The position numbers and the translations under genes are program-made. A DNA stretch of 36,971 bases, taken from NCBI RefSeq assembly GCF_030532965.1, contig NZ_JAUNKC010000033.1, positions 1 through 36,971 of the forward strand. Reading direction: 5' to 3'. The stretch is from Corynebacterium sp. Its GTDB lineage: Bacteria > Actinomycetota > Actinomycetes > Mycobacteriales > Mycobacteriaceae. Under the pieces are notes generated by a model, which made no database searches, was not told the origin of the DNA, and saw nothing but the letters and a program-made list of their open reading frames with translations. Shown in pieces: positions 1 to 8,468 of the stretch. Positions within the stretch are counted from its first letter, which is position 1, and each line of letters begins with the position of its first letter.

Positions 1-3000
1 GTGCGCCGCTGGTGGCGTTCCGATTCGCTGTGGCAGTCGCACGATGAGCGTTACGACGCCGACCAGGTGGCGATCATCCCAGGTATCGCGGCTGTTGCGG
101 GTATCACCAAGGCAAATGAGCCGGTGGCTGAGCTGTTGGAGCGCTTTAACGCTGCCACGATTGCCCAATTGGAGAAGGAGGGCGCGGAGGTCGCGGAAGC
201 GCAGCAGTGCCCGGGCAAGCGTGTTATCAACGCTTCCGGTACGTACTGGGCGGGCCGTCACCAGACCTCGCTTATTGCCCGCCTGGGTGACGTCGATGCG
301 TGGGAATTCGGTGAGGTCAACGGCCGTAAGCAGGCCACTCATGCCCCAACCGGTGCCACCTTGGTGCCCGAAGACGATGAGCATGTGGTGTTGACGGTTC
401 CGTTGGCTGGTTCCACCGCATTTGGCACCACTGCGGATTTGAATATTCGGTTGACGCTGCCGAAGGATGCCCCAGCTAACGCGGTTCCGCAGGTGACGCG
501 GGCCGACGCCGAGGCGGCGATGACGAGCTTGGCGACGATTGCCGCTGGTGGGCAGATCGGTGAGAATACCTCCGGCGTGGCCCGGTGGAAGACCACCCTG
601 TCGGCTGAGGATATCGCCGATTACGTCAATGTCACCGCCGGTCACTTGCCCGGCAGCATCGTTCCGGCTGGCACCGCCCCTGATGTTTTGGTGGGACGTT
701 CCTGGCCTGCGATTTTCGCCGCGGTGCAATCCGCAGTCATTCCGGGTACCGATTCCGCCTCCGTGGTCGAAGGCATGCTAAGCCTGGTGCACCTGGAGCA
801 CCACATCACCATGATCGGCGAGGTTCCGAATCCGCAACCGGGTGAGGTTATCGATTTGGAGATTACCGCACAGGCGGAGGAAGTCGCCGACACCGAAATC
901 GGCCGCATCGTCTTGATCCGCGCCGAGATCACCGCCGACGGTGCCCCGCTTGCAAAGCTGTCTGAGCGGATGGCGATTCGCGGTCGGCGCGGCAACGCCA
1001 CCGCCCGCACGAACACCTCCGTGCTGCCCACCCACGAGCATGCGCCGCGTTCCTTCCGGGCGTATGCCAAGGTCACCGCGCCGGAGTCGATGCATTCCTT
1101 CGCCGTGGTTTCCGGCGACCGCAATCCGATCCACGTCTCCGATACCGCTGCGGCATTGGCTGGGCTCAAGGATGGTGTGATCGTGCACGGCATGTGGACC
1201 TCCGCCATCGCGGAGTTGTTGGCCGCCGGTGGTTATTCGGATGAATCCGTGACCACCACCCCGACGAAGGTGGCGGAATACACCGCGACCATGCTGGCAC
1301 CTATCCTGCCGGGCGCTGAGGTCGAATTTGTGGTTGAGCGGACCGGAATCGACACCCGCCCCGGCCGCGGCGAAGTGCGCGAAGTAACCGCCACCGTTGA
1401 TGGGCAAGTGGTTTTGACCGCCACCGCCACAATGGTCGCGCCGGAAACGTTCTACGCATTCCCCGGCCAGGGCATTCAGTCACAAGGCATGGGCATGGAA
1501 TCACGTTCCAAGTCGGCGGCCGCACGTGAAGTGTGGGATCGTGCCGATAAGCACACCCGCAGCAAGCTGGGCTTCTCGGTGCTGGAGATCGTTCAGAACA
1601 ACCCAACCGAGGTGGTTGTCGCGGGCGAAACATTCACCCACCCGAAGGGCGTGCTGTTCCTCACCCAATTCACCCAGGTTGCGATGGCATGTTTGGGTGT
1701 GGCGCAGATCGCTGAGATGCGGGAAGCCAATGTTCTCAACCAGCGGGCGTTCTTCGCTGGACATTCGGTGGGCGAATACAACGCCCTGGCCGCCTATGCA
1801 GATGTGCTGTCCCTTGAAAACGTCGTGGAAATCGTCTACCAGCGTGGCCTGACCATGCACCGGTTGGTTGAACGCGACGCTGAGGGCAATTCCAATTACG
1901 GTCTGGCGGCCCTTCGCCCCCACAAGATGGGATTGACCGCCGAAAACGTCTTTGATTTCGTGGCCGATATTGCACGCAAGTCGGGCGAGTTCCTCGAGAT
2001 CGTCAACTACAACCTCGCCGGTATGCAATACGCGGTGGCCGGTACCTTCAAGGGACTCAAGGCACTCGAAGCTGCCTGCGAGGAGGCCGCGCCGGGTCAG
2101 CGGGCATTCATTCTGATCCCAGGCATCGACGTGCCGTTCCACTCCAGCCACCTGCTTGGTGGGGTGGACGCATTCCGCGCCACCTTGGACGATTTGCTGC
2201 CTGCCGAGGTGGAACTGGACATCCTGGTCGGCCGCTATATTCCAAACCTGGTTGCCCGTCCGTTTGGGCTGACCCGCGACTTTGTCGAGTCCATTCTGGA
2301 TGTGGTGGATGCGCCGATCATCAAGGGCATCCTGGCTGATTTCGATGTTGAAGTGCGCAGCCCGAAGCGCCTGGCGCGTACCTTGTTGGTGGAGCTTCTA
2401 GCCTGGCAATTCGCTTCGCCGGTGCGGTGGATCGAAACGCAGGACTTGCTGTTGCGCTCCGTCGAAAACGGTGGGTTAGGTGCCGAACGGTTCGTGGAAG
2501 TTGGTGTCGGTTCCGCCCCAACCCTGGCGAATATGATGGCTCAGACCGCAGCCCTGCCGCAGTACGCGGGTACGCAGGTGGAGATCCTCAACGTCGAACG
2601 CGACCGGGGCGTGGTATTCGCCTCCGACGAAATCGTGCGCGAAGTGGCAGAAGCCGAGCCAGCAGAAAGCACAGAAACCGAAACCGCCGCCGCACCCGCA
2701 GCAGCACCTGCCGCTGCGGAACCAGCCCCGGCGGAAGCACCAGCAGCTGCCCCAGCGCCCGCCGCTCCGGTTGCGGCTGGTACGCCAAGCGACATTTCGT
2801 TTAGCCCAGCTGATGCCACCGCTATGCTTATCGCGCTGTGGACGAAGGTGCGCCCGGATCAGATGGGTGCCTCGGATTCGATCGAAACCCTGGTGGAGGG
2901 CGTTTCCTCCCGCCGTAACCAATTGCTGTTGGACTTGGGCGTGGAATTTGGGCTAGGCGCTATCGACGGCGCTGCGGATGCGGAGCTTAATGACCTGTAC

Positions 3001-6000
3001 GGCACTGTCACCCGCATGGCAAAGGGCTATTCCGCCTTCGGCCCGGTTCTGTCTGAAGCCGTGGGCGATGCCCTACGCCGCCTGACGGGCCCAACCGGTA
3101 AACGCGCAAACTACATTTCCGAACGGGTCACCGGTGTGTGGGGATTGGGTCAAGGCTGGGCAGACCATGTGGTCGCCCAGGTGGTCATCGGCGCCCGTGA
3201 AGGTGCGTCGCTGCGTGGCGGCGACTTGGCAACACTGAGCCCTGCCGCACCAAGCAACGCCGGTGAGCTCGACCAGTTGATCGACGCGGCGGTGCAGGCT
3301 GTCGCGGCTGAGCAGGGTGTTGCCGTTGCTATGCCAGGTGCCGGTGGCGGCGCTGGCGGCGGAGTTGTTGATTCCGCAGCTCTGGGCGAATTCGCCGAGC
3401 AGGTCACCGGTAAAGCTGGTGTGCTTGCCGCAGCCGCCCGCACCATCTTGAGCAACTTGGGCTTGGACGCGGAACCGTCCAAGACCCTGTCACTGGATGA
3501 CGCCGACGCAGACGCCGCCCTGTTTGAGCTCGTATCCCGGGAATTGGGTTCCGACTGGCCACGGCAGATCAAACCACGGTTCGATGAGAATCTTGCGGTG
3601 CTTATCGACGACCGCTGGGCCAGCGCGCGTGAAGACGTTACGCGGGTCGCTGTGGGTGAGATCGCCCCTGACGCAATCGACGTGACCGGTGCTGGTGAGC
3701 AGGTTGCCCGCCAGGCGGAGTACTTCGGTCTGACCGAACTCGCCGCTCAAGCACGTGATGAGCGTGCCCTGGAATTCGCCGATGACGTGGCGGTTGTTAC
3801 CGGTGCGTCCCCGAATTCCATCGCCGCCAGTGTGGTCAAGCGGCTCTTGGCCGGTGGGGCGACGGTGATCGCCACCACGTCGTCGTTAAGCCACGACCGG
3901 TTGGGCTACTACAAGAAGCTGTACGCGGAATCGGCACGCGGAACTGCGGCGCTGTGGGTGGTCCCTGCCAACCTGTCCAGCTTCAGTGACCTAGACGATC
4001 TGATTGCGTGGGTTGGTTCCGCGCAGACCGCCACCGTCAACGGCGCGTCCAAGCTAGTCAAACCGGCGCTCAAGCCAACCCTGCTGTTCCCGTTTGCCGC
4101 ACCGCGCGTCTCCGGTTCGCTTGCCGACGCAGGCCCGGTCGCCGAGATGCAGATGCGTCTGCTGCTGTGGTCGGTGGAACGTTTGATCGCGGGCTTGTCC
4201 ACCATCGGCACCGATACTCATGTCGGGCGCAGGCTGCACGTGGTGCTGCCCGGCTCGCCGAACCGTGGTCGCTTCGGTGGCGACGGCGCATACGGTGAAT
4301 CCAAGGCAGCACTCGACGCCCTGGTTACCCGGTGGAATGCTGAACCCGCATGGCAACCACACACCTCGCTGGTGCACATGCTGATCGGTTGGGTCCGTGG
4401 TACCGGCCTGATGGGCGGAAACGACCCACTTGTTGAGGCTGTTGAAGCTGCTGGTGTGACCACCTATTCCACCGAGGAAATGGCAGATCTTTTGGTCGCC
4501 CAGATCGCCACCGACGTTCGGGCAACCGCTGCGCAGTCGCCAGTGACAGTAGACGTCACAGGTGGATTGGGTGAAACCGACATCGACCTGCCTGGTTTGG
4601 CACGGCAATTGGAGCACAGCGCTGCGACACCGGAAACCGAAGAAACCGACACGATCGAGGCACTGCCAACCCCATACCGCCCGGTTGCCGAGACCACCCC
4701 GGACTTCGCCGGCCAGGTTACCCAAGACCTGGACGATATGGTTGTCATCGTTGGTGCCGGTGAGGTCGGCCCGTGGGGTTCTGCCCGTACCCGCTTCGAC
4801 GCGGAATTAAGCGGCAGCCTCACCGCCGCTGGTGTTACCGAACTGGCGTGGAGCATGGGTCTTATCCACTGGGATACCGACCCAACCCCAGGCTGGTACG
4901 ACCAGAACGACGACCCAGTCGCTGAGACCGAAATCTTCGACCGCTTCCACGACGAAGTGCTCGGTCGGGTGGGCGTGCGCCGCTTCCACGACGACTTCGG
5001 CATGGTCGATAACCTGGCTCCGGAACTGACCCAGGTGTACCTGGATCACGACCTCACCTTCAATATCGCCGATAAGGCTGCCGCGCGGACCTTCGTGGAA
5101 TCCGATCCGGAACTGACCACCGCGGCATTCGATGAGGATTCCGGCGAATGGGTTATCACCCGCAAGGCCGGATCGGTGGTGCGGGTGCCACGTCGAATGG
5201 CGATGAGCCGGTTCGTCGGTGGCCAGATCCCAGAAGGATTCGATCCTTCGGTCTACGGAATCCCCGCCGACATGGTCGATAACCTCGACCGGGTGGCGCT
5301 GTGGAACCTGGTCGCCACCATCGATGCGTTCCTGGCTTCCGGGTTCAGCCCGGCGGAATTGCTCGCAGCAATCCACCCAGCGCGCGTGTCCTCTACCCAG
5401 GGCACCGGCCTGGGTGGCATGCAGTCCATGCGGTCGCTGTACCTCGATGGTCTCATGGCTGAGCCGCGCCAGAACGATATTCTGCAGGAAGCCCTGCCGA
5501 ACGTCATGGCAGCCCACGTCATGCAGTCCTATGTGGGCGGCTACGGCCAGATGATCCACCCAGTCGCCGCCTGTGCTACTGCCGCTGTTTCGGTGGAAGA
5601 AGGCTTTGACAAGATCAAGCTGGGCAAGTCTGACTTCGTGGTCGCCGGCGGTTTCGACGATCTGTCCATCGAAGGCATCACTGGCTTCGGTGACATGGCG
5701 GCCACGGCTGACTCCGGTGAAATGGCAGCCAAGGGCATTGAGGAGCGCTACTTCTCACGCGCCAACGACCGGCGTCGCGGCGGCTTCGTCGAATCCGCCG
5801 GTGGTGGCACCGTGCTGCTGGCTCGCGGTAGCTTCGCTAAGGAAATGGGCTTGCCTGTACTTGGTGTGATTGGCTTCGCGGAATCCTTCGCGGACGGTGC
5901 ACATACCTCCATCCCGGCCCCTGGTTTGGGTGCATTGGGTTCCGCCCGCGGTGGTACCGAGTCCCGGTTGGCGAAGCAATTGGCCGAAGTGGGTGTTGTT

Positions 6001-6639
6001 GCTGACGACATCAAGATTGTTTCCAAGCACGACACGTCTACCACGGCGAACGACCCGAACGAATCGGATCTGCATGAGCGCATTTCCGCTGCAATCGGCC
6101 GCAGCTCCGGTAACCCGCTGTATGTGATCTCGCAGAAGACCCTGACTGGTCACGCGAAGGGCGGTGCCGCTGCCTTCCAGCTGATCGGCCTGACCCAGGT
6201 TCTGCGTTCCGGCATGGTTCCGGCGAATATGTCCCTTGACTGTGTGGACCCGGTGCTGGCGCAGCATGAGCACCTGGTGTGGCTGCGTCGCCCGCTGGAC
6301 CTGTCGGCGCAGGCACCGAAGGCTGGTCTGGTCACGTCCCTTGGCTTCGGCCACGTCTCCGCCCTGGTGGCCATCGTTCACCCGGCTGCCTTCAAGGAGG
6401 CAATCCGGGCGGCAGATGGTGCAGCCGCTGCTGCCGAGTGGGCGGATAAGGCTGCTGAACGTGAAGCCGCAGGCTTGCGCACCATCGTTGCTGGTATGCA
6501 CGGCGGTAAGCCGCTGTTCGAGCGCCCTGTCGACCGCAACCTAGGCGCTACGGGTAATGCCGCGAAGGAACGTGAAATTGCGATCCTGCTCAGCGACAAC
6601 ACTCGGCTTGTCGACGGCGTCCTCACCGTCGTCAAGTAG
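1..6639 (+). CDS. fas: Type I fatty acid synthase, C-terminal 2212 residues (5' end outside window)
   Basis: Multifunctional cytosolic enzyme for de novo acyl-CoA synthesis from acetyl- and malonyl-CoA. The window opens inside the gene, so the GTG at base 1 is not the start. About 3000 residues are usual, so the N-terminal AT and ER parts are missing. In window numbering the order is: the linker region following ER (about 1-330); a MaoC-type dehydratase with D373 and H378; the malonyl/palmitoyl transferase (about 490-870) with GHSVGEY and nucleophile S589; an Ala/Pro-rich linker (about 880-930); the ACP, where alignment with fungal ACP makes S969 in EGVSSRRN the likely phosphopantetheine site; ketoreductase (about 1261-1500) with VTGAS and Y1431/K1435; and ketosynthase (about 1720-2170) with C1858, H2010 and H2051. 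All catalytic residues checked are intact. A terminator follows. acpS lies 1.1 kb downstream and would activate the ACP. Corynebacteria may carry one or two fas genes, and which one this is cannot be told. Confidence 0.97.
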   Translation: MRRWWRSDSLWQSHDERYDADQVAIIPGIAAVAGITKANEPVAELLERFNAATIAQLEKEGAEVAEAQQCPGKRVINASGTYWAGRHQTSLIARLGDVDAWEFGEVNGRKQATHAPTGATLVPEDDEHVVLTVPLAGSTAFGTTADLNIRLTLPKDAPANAVPQVTRADAEAAMTSLATIAAGGQIGENTSGVARWKTTLSAEDIADYVNVTAGHLPGSIVPAGTAPDVLVGRSWPAIFAAVQSAVIPGTDSASVVEGMLSLVHLEHHITMIGEVPNPQPGEVIDLEITAQAEEVADTEIGRIVLIRAEITADGAPLAKLSERMAIRGRRGNATARTNTSVLPTHEHAPRSFRAYAKVTAPESMHSFAVVSGDRNPIHVSDTAAALAGLKDGVIVHGMWTSAIAELLAAGGYSDESVTTTPTKVAEYTATMLAPILPGAEVEFVVERTGIDTRPGRGEVREVTATVDGQVVLTATATMVAPETFYAFPGQGIQSQGMGMESRSKSAAAREVWDRADKHTRSKLGFSVLEIVQNNPTEVVVAGETFTHPKGVLFLTQFTQVAMACLGVAQIAEMREANVLNQRAFFAGHSVGEYNALAAYADVLSLENVVEIVYQRGLTMHRLVERDAEGNSNYGLAALRPHKMGLTAENVFDFVADIARKSGEFLEIVNYNLAGMQYAVAGTFKGLKALEAACEEAAPGQRAFILIPGIDVPFHSSHLLGGVDAFRATLDDLLPAEVELDILVGRYIPNLVARPFGLTRDFVESILDVVDAPIIKGILADFDVEVRSPKRLARTLLVELLAWQFASPVRWIETQDLLLRSVENGGLGAERFVEVGVGSAPTLANMMAQTAALPQYAGTQVEILNVERDRGVVFASDEIVREVAEAEPAESTETETAAAPAAAPAAAEPAPAEAPAAAPAPAAPVAAGTPSDISFSPADATAMLIALWTKVRPDQMGASDSIETLVEGVSSRRNQLLLDLGVEFGLGAIDGAADAELNDLYGTVTRMAKGYSAFGPVLSEAVGDALRRLTGPTGKRANYISERVTGVWGLGQGWADHVVAQVVIGAREGASLRGGDLATLSPAAPSNAGELDQLIDAAVQAVAAEQGVAVAMPGAGGGAGGGVVDSAALGEFAEQVTGKAGVLAAAARTILSNLGLDAEPSKTLSLDDADADAALFELVSRELGSDWPRQIKPRFDENLAVLIDDRWASAREDVTRVAVGEIAPDAIDVTGAGEQVARQAEYFGLTELAAQARDERALEFADDVAVVTGASPNSIAASVVKRLLAGGATVIATTSSLSHDRLGYYKKLYAESARGTAALWVVPANLSSFSDLDDLIAWVGSAQTATVNGASKLVKPALKPTLLFPFAAPRVSGSLADAGPVAEMQMRLLLWSVERLIAGLSTIGTDTHVGRRLHVVLPGSPNRGRFGGDGAYGESKAALDALVTRWNAEPAWQPHTSLVHMLIGWVRGTGLMGGNDPLVEAVEAAGVTTYSTEEMADLLVAQIATDVRATAAQSPVTVDVTGGLGETDIDLPGLARQLEHSAATPETEETDTIEALPTPYRPVAETTPDFAGQVTQDLDDMVVIVGAGEVGPWGSARTRFDAELSGSLTAAGVTELAWSMGLIHWDTDPTPGWYDQNDDPVAETEIFDRFHDEVLGRVGVRRFHDDFGMVDNLAPELTQVYLDHDLTFNIADKAAARTFVESDPELTTAAFDEDSGEWVITRKAGSVVRVPRRMAMSRFVGGQIPEGFDPSVYGIPADMVDNLDRVALWNLVATIDAFLASGFSPAELLAAIHPARVSSTQGTGLGGMQSMRSLYLDGLMAEPRQNDILQEALPNVMAAHVMQSYVGGYGQMIHPVAACATAAVSVEEGFDKIKLGKSDFVVAGGFDDLSIEGITGFGDMAATADSGEMAAKGIEERYFSRANDRRRGGFVESAGGGTVLLARGSFAKEMGLPVLGVIGFAESFADGAHTSIPAPGLGALGSARGGTESRLAKQLAEVGVVADDIKIVSKHDTSTTANDPNESDLHERISAAIGRSSGNPLYVISQKTLTGHAKGGAAAFQLIGLTQVLRSGMVPANMSLDCVDPVLAQHEHLVWLRRPLDLSAQAPKAGLVTSLGFGHVSALVAIVHPAAFKEAIRAADGAAAAAEWADKAAEREAAGLRTIVAGMHGGKPLFERPVDRNLGATGNAAKEREIAILLSDNTRLVDGVLTVVK

Positions 6640-6653
6640 TTAAGCCAAAGACT

Positions 6654-6706
6654 AAGCTGATGGTTTCCCACTTCCGAATAAGTAGTGGGCAACCATCAGC
6701 TTTTTT
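6654..6706 (+). terminator. Rho-independent terminator of fas
   Basis: Arms AAGCTGATGGTT (6654-6665) and AACCATCAGCTT (6691-6702) pair perfectly. An inner CCCAC/GTGGG pair extends the stem, and a T run follows. It begins 15 bases after the fas stop, so fas transcription ends before the paralogue pair and acpS. Confidence 0.92.
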
Positions 6707-6746
6707 ACACCTGTTCCCAACGTGCGCCTTGGGGCGTTGACAAGCA

Positions 6747-7042
6747 TCACAACAGGTTTCTGGAAGAGAAATCCATGCAATAAACCCAGTCGAAGTATCT
6801 GCAACCATCGGTTTCTCTCCACCGGCAATCCACCCACAGCTCGAAGGCCAATGATAGGCATTCTTTTAATTCCGCATCGGATAGTTCCGGCCAATCGCAG
6901 CTGACCGTCGCAGCATCTCCAAAACGAAAAAATCAGGCGGCTGGGAAATGCACTCCTCTGAGTCCAGCACAACCTACACCAGCGGGGTGGGGATTGTGCG
7001 CAGCGTTTCGAAATCCCGCAGCTGTGCCTCATAATTGTTCAT
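6747..7042 (-). pseudogene. Possible degraded minus-strand small gene (relic)
   Basis: Fills most of the 419-base gap after fas. From an ATG at 7042 the minus strand reads MNNYEAQLRDFETLRT and stops at 6974. The same frame reopens past that stop (SEECISQPPDFFVLEMLRR). A second frame (6932-6747) stays open and reads like protein (DWPELSDAELKECLSLAFEL, then WVDCRWRETDGCRYFDWVYC), but it has no start. One stop and one frameshift would be needed to join them. The first 22 codons match a second short ORF at 7337-7429 with mostly synonymous or conservative changes. No Shine-Dalgarno is seen. This is an inference from reading frames; noncoding sequence remains possible. Confidence 0.3.
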
Positions 7043-7058
7043 CAAGGAGTTAAGCATA

Positions 7059-7322
7059 ATGCAGCCGTTCAAACTGAGGCATAACCTGTGGGAAATCGAA
7101 TTCGAGGCATTCAATCCTGCGGCTTTAGCCACCCTGAATCCGCGTTGTGAACTCGCGCCAAATGCTGACCTGTGGTTCATCACCTACGAAGGCTGTGAGT
7201 TTGTTTTCGTTAACGATCTCGATTACGGGCCTTGTGTGCGTTTTTTCGACTGGTCGCACTATAAGCTGGCACAGCAATTGGTTAACATGCTTACGAAACC
7301 AACTGCGGGAAACCAGCAATAA
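7059..7322 (+). CDS. Hypothetical protein, 87 aa, first copy of a tandem pair
   Basis: No family recognised. The ATG at 7059 is chosen because AAGGAG lies at 7044-7049, about 9 bases upstream; an in-frame ATG at 7035 would put that site inside the gene. The product is small and acidic, has no signal peptide or membrane segment, and opens with MQPFKLRHNLWEIEFEAF. A central PNADLWFITYEGCEF block is identical in the next gene. The two proteins agree at about 70% of positions, and the leader and about 65 bases upstream are duplicated too, so this is a tandem duplication. The pair sits between fas and acpS, which are close together in mycobacteria, so it is an insertion in that locus. It may be read together with the second copy, 123 bases downstream. 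Immunity-like or regulatory roles are conceivable, but nothing in the sequence decides. Confidence 0.7.
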   Translation: MQPFKLRHNLWEIEFEAFNPAALATLNPRCELAPNADLWFITYEGCEFVFVNDLDYGPCVRFFDWSHYKLAQQLVNMLTKPTAGNQQ

Positions 7323-7336
7323 AAGGGGTACTAAAA

Positions 7337-7429
7337 TTATGCAAGCCGGGTGCCGCTTATGTATTCCAGCAGGGTGGAGAGCGTTCGCACCATTTCGTAA
7401 TTCTGTAGCTGTGCCTCGTATTTGTTCAT
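7337..7429 (-). pseudogene. Short minus-strand ORF of 30 codons in the duplicated leader
   Basis: Reads MNKYEAQLQNYEMVRT followed by LSTLLEYISGTRLA and a stop. It starts next to the ribosome binding site of the second paralogue on the other strand. It is the counterpart of the frame at 6974-7042. Third-position changes (TAT/TAC, CTG/CTA, CGC/CGA, ACA/ACG) and conservative replacements dominate between the two, as expected if this strand once coded. No ribosome binding site is seen. It could be a truncated gene or a conserved noncoding leader. Confidence 0.3.
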
Positions 7430-7444
7430 CAAGGAGTTAGCATA

Positions 7445-7726
7445 ATGCAGCCGTTCAACCTGGGCCATGACCTATGGGAAATCGAATTCGAGGCATTCGA
7501 CCCTGTGGCTTTAGCCACCCTCAATCCGCGGTTCGGGGTCGCGCCAAACGCCGACCTGTGGTTCATCACCTACGAAGGCTGTGAGTTTACCCTCGTCGAT
7601 GATATTTACAGCGGGCCCAGTGTGTTGTACTTTGATCGATCTCATCGCGAATTGGCACAGCAATTAGTTAATGTGCTCGCGAAACCCGTTGTGGGAAACC
7701 CCAACACCACGGTTGTGGAAGAATAG
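7445..7726 (+). CDS. Hypothetical protein, 93 aa, second copy of the tandem pair
   Basis: Paralogue of the 87-aa protein just upstream, with the same opening (MQPFNLGHDLWEIEFEAF) and identical PNADLWFITYEGCEF core. It differs mainly in the C-terminal third and has six extra residues at the end (NTTVVEE-like tail). AAGGAG at 7431-7436 is 8 bases before the ATG and fixes the start. Soluble, without Cys pairs or membrane segments. Its stop lies 5 bases before the acpS ATG, so the two are probably co-transcribed, and acpS expression may depend on the promoter in this duplicated leader. Function unknown. Confidence 0.75.
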   Translation: MQPFNLGHDLWEIEFEAFDPVALATLNPRFGVAPNADLWFITYEGCEFTLVDDIYSGPSVLYFDRSHRELAQQLVNVLAKPVVGNPNTTVVEE

Positions 7727-7731
7727 CCACC

Positions 7732-8121
7732 ATGAGCCCCACCCCGTTCGTTGGCATCGACTTGGTGCATATTCCCAGCTTCGCGGAGCAATTGGCGCAA
7801 CCCGGAAGCAGATTCGAGTCTGTGTTCAGCCCGTTGGAGCTACGCATCGCAGCCACCAAGCCCCGCCGGGCGGAACACCTCGCTGGGCGGTGGGCGGCAA
7901 AGGAGGCCTTTATCAAGGCCTGGGGGCAATCCCGCTATGGAGCACCGCCGGTAATCAGCCCGGAGGAGGTCAATTGGGCGGAGATTCAAGTAACCCCGGA
8001 TCGGTGGGGGAGAACCCAAATAGTGCTCACCGGGAAACTAGCTAGCCACGTCACTGCCGATGTCATCACGGTGAGCATTAGCCACGATGGCGACTACGCC
8101 ACCGCAATTTGTGTGTTGTAG
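7732..8121 (+). CDS. acpS: Holo-[acyl-carrier-protein] synthase
   Basis: Transfers 4'-phosphopantetheine from CoA to the serine of the ACP domain, here most likely that of the Fas protein encoded upstream. The 129-residue length is normal for AcpS. Both signature blocks are present: GIDLVHI at 8-14, with the Mg ligand D10, and RWAAKEAFIKAWG at 53-65, with E58 and K62. The C-terminal VSISHDGDYATA strand is also typical. The ATG at 7732 follows the second paralogue by 5 bases, with a weak GGAAGA upstream. fas followed by acpS is the order in mycobacteria (Rv2524c-Rv2523c), but here a terminator and two unknown genes separate them, so acpS is not simply co-transcribed with fas. Confidence 0.95.
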   Translation: MSPTPFVGIDLVHIPSFAEQLAQPGSRFESVFSPLELRIAATKPRRAEHLAGRWAAKEAFIKAWGQSRYGAPPVISPEEVNWAEIQVTPDRWGRTQIVLTGKLASHVTADVITVSISHDGDYATAICVL

Positions 8122-8123
8122 CA

Positions 8124-8220
8124 AGGCTTGCGCCTTTCGGGGAGGGCGTGGTGGGTGCTTAAATCCGTTGCCCTTTGGTCTTGGTATTGTTGGGGCGAGT
8201 TTTCCTCCAATTCGTCGTAA
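8124..8220. repeat. Imperfect direct repeat, left copy flanking the ImmA/DUF4411 module
   Basis: About 97 bases beginning AGGCTTGCGC and ending AATTCGTCGTAA, matched at roughly 70% by 10189-10287 in the same orientation. The minus strand keeps a YDEL-containing frame in both copies. It directly follows the acpS stop. The rest of this gap (8221-8468) shows no further gene. Confidence 0.55.
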
Positions 8221-8468
8221 GTCAAGCATGGCTGCTGTCGGTAGCCGTAGCTTTTGCGCCTAAATCTTCGCGTGTACGGGGGAATTGCTTTGTCTAAAAA
8301 ATGAGACTTCGGCGTTGTAGCTGCGAAGTGCGTAGGTGGGGTTGTGACGGTACGTTTTCGCTTTAGCAAAATTGGAAAAGCGTAATCTTTCAAACACTCC
8401 GCTGCAATCATGGATACTAGAATCAGAAACAAAACCTAAGGTTATGTTTCTGGCAACGGAGGTGAGCA

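Noticed and set aside
642..6501. Long minus-strand frames inside fas, such as 642-1208, 4807-5559 and 5755-6501
   Set aside because: They are shadows of codon bias in the fas frame, with no domain or ribosome binding site.
6652..7032. 126-codon minus-strand frame after fas
   Set aside because: Its composition is unlike a protein, and the more protein-like minus-strand reading lies in other frames; it also covers the fas terminator.
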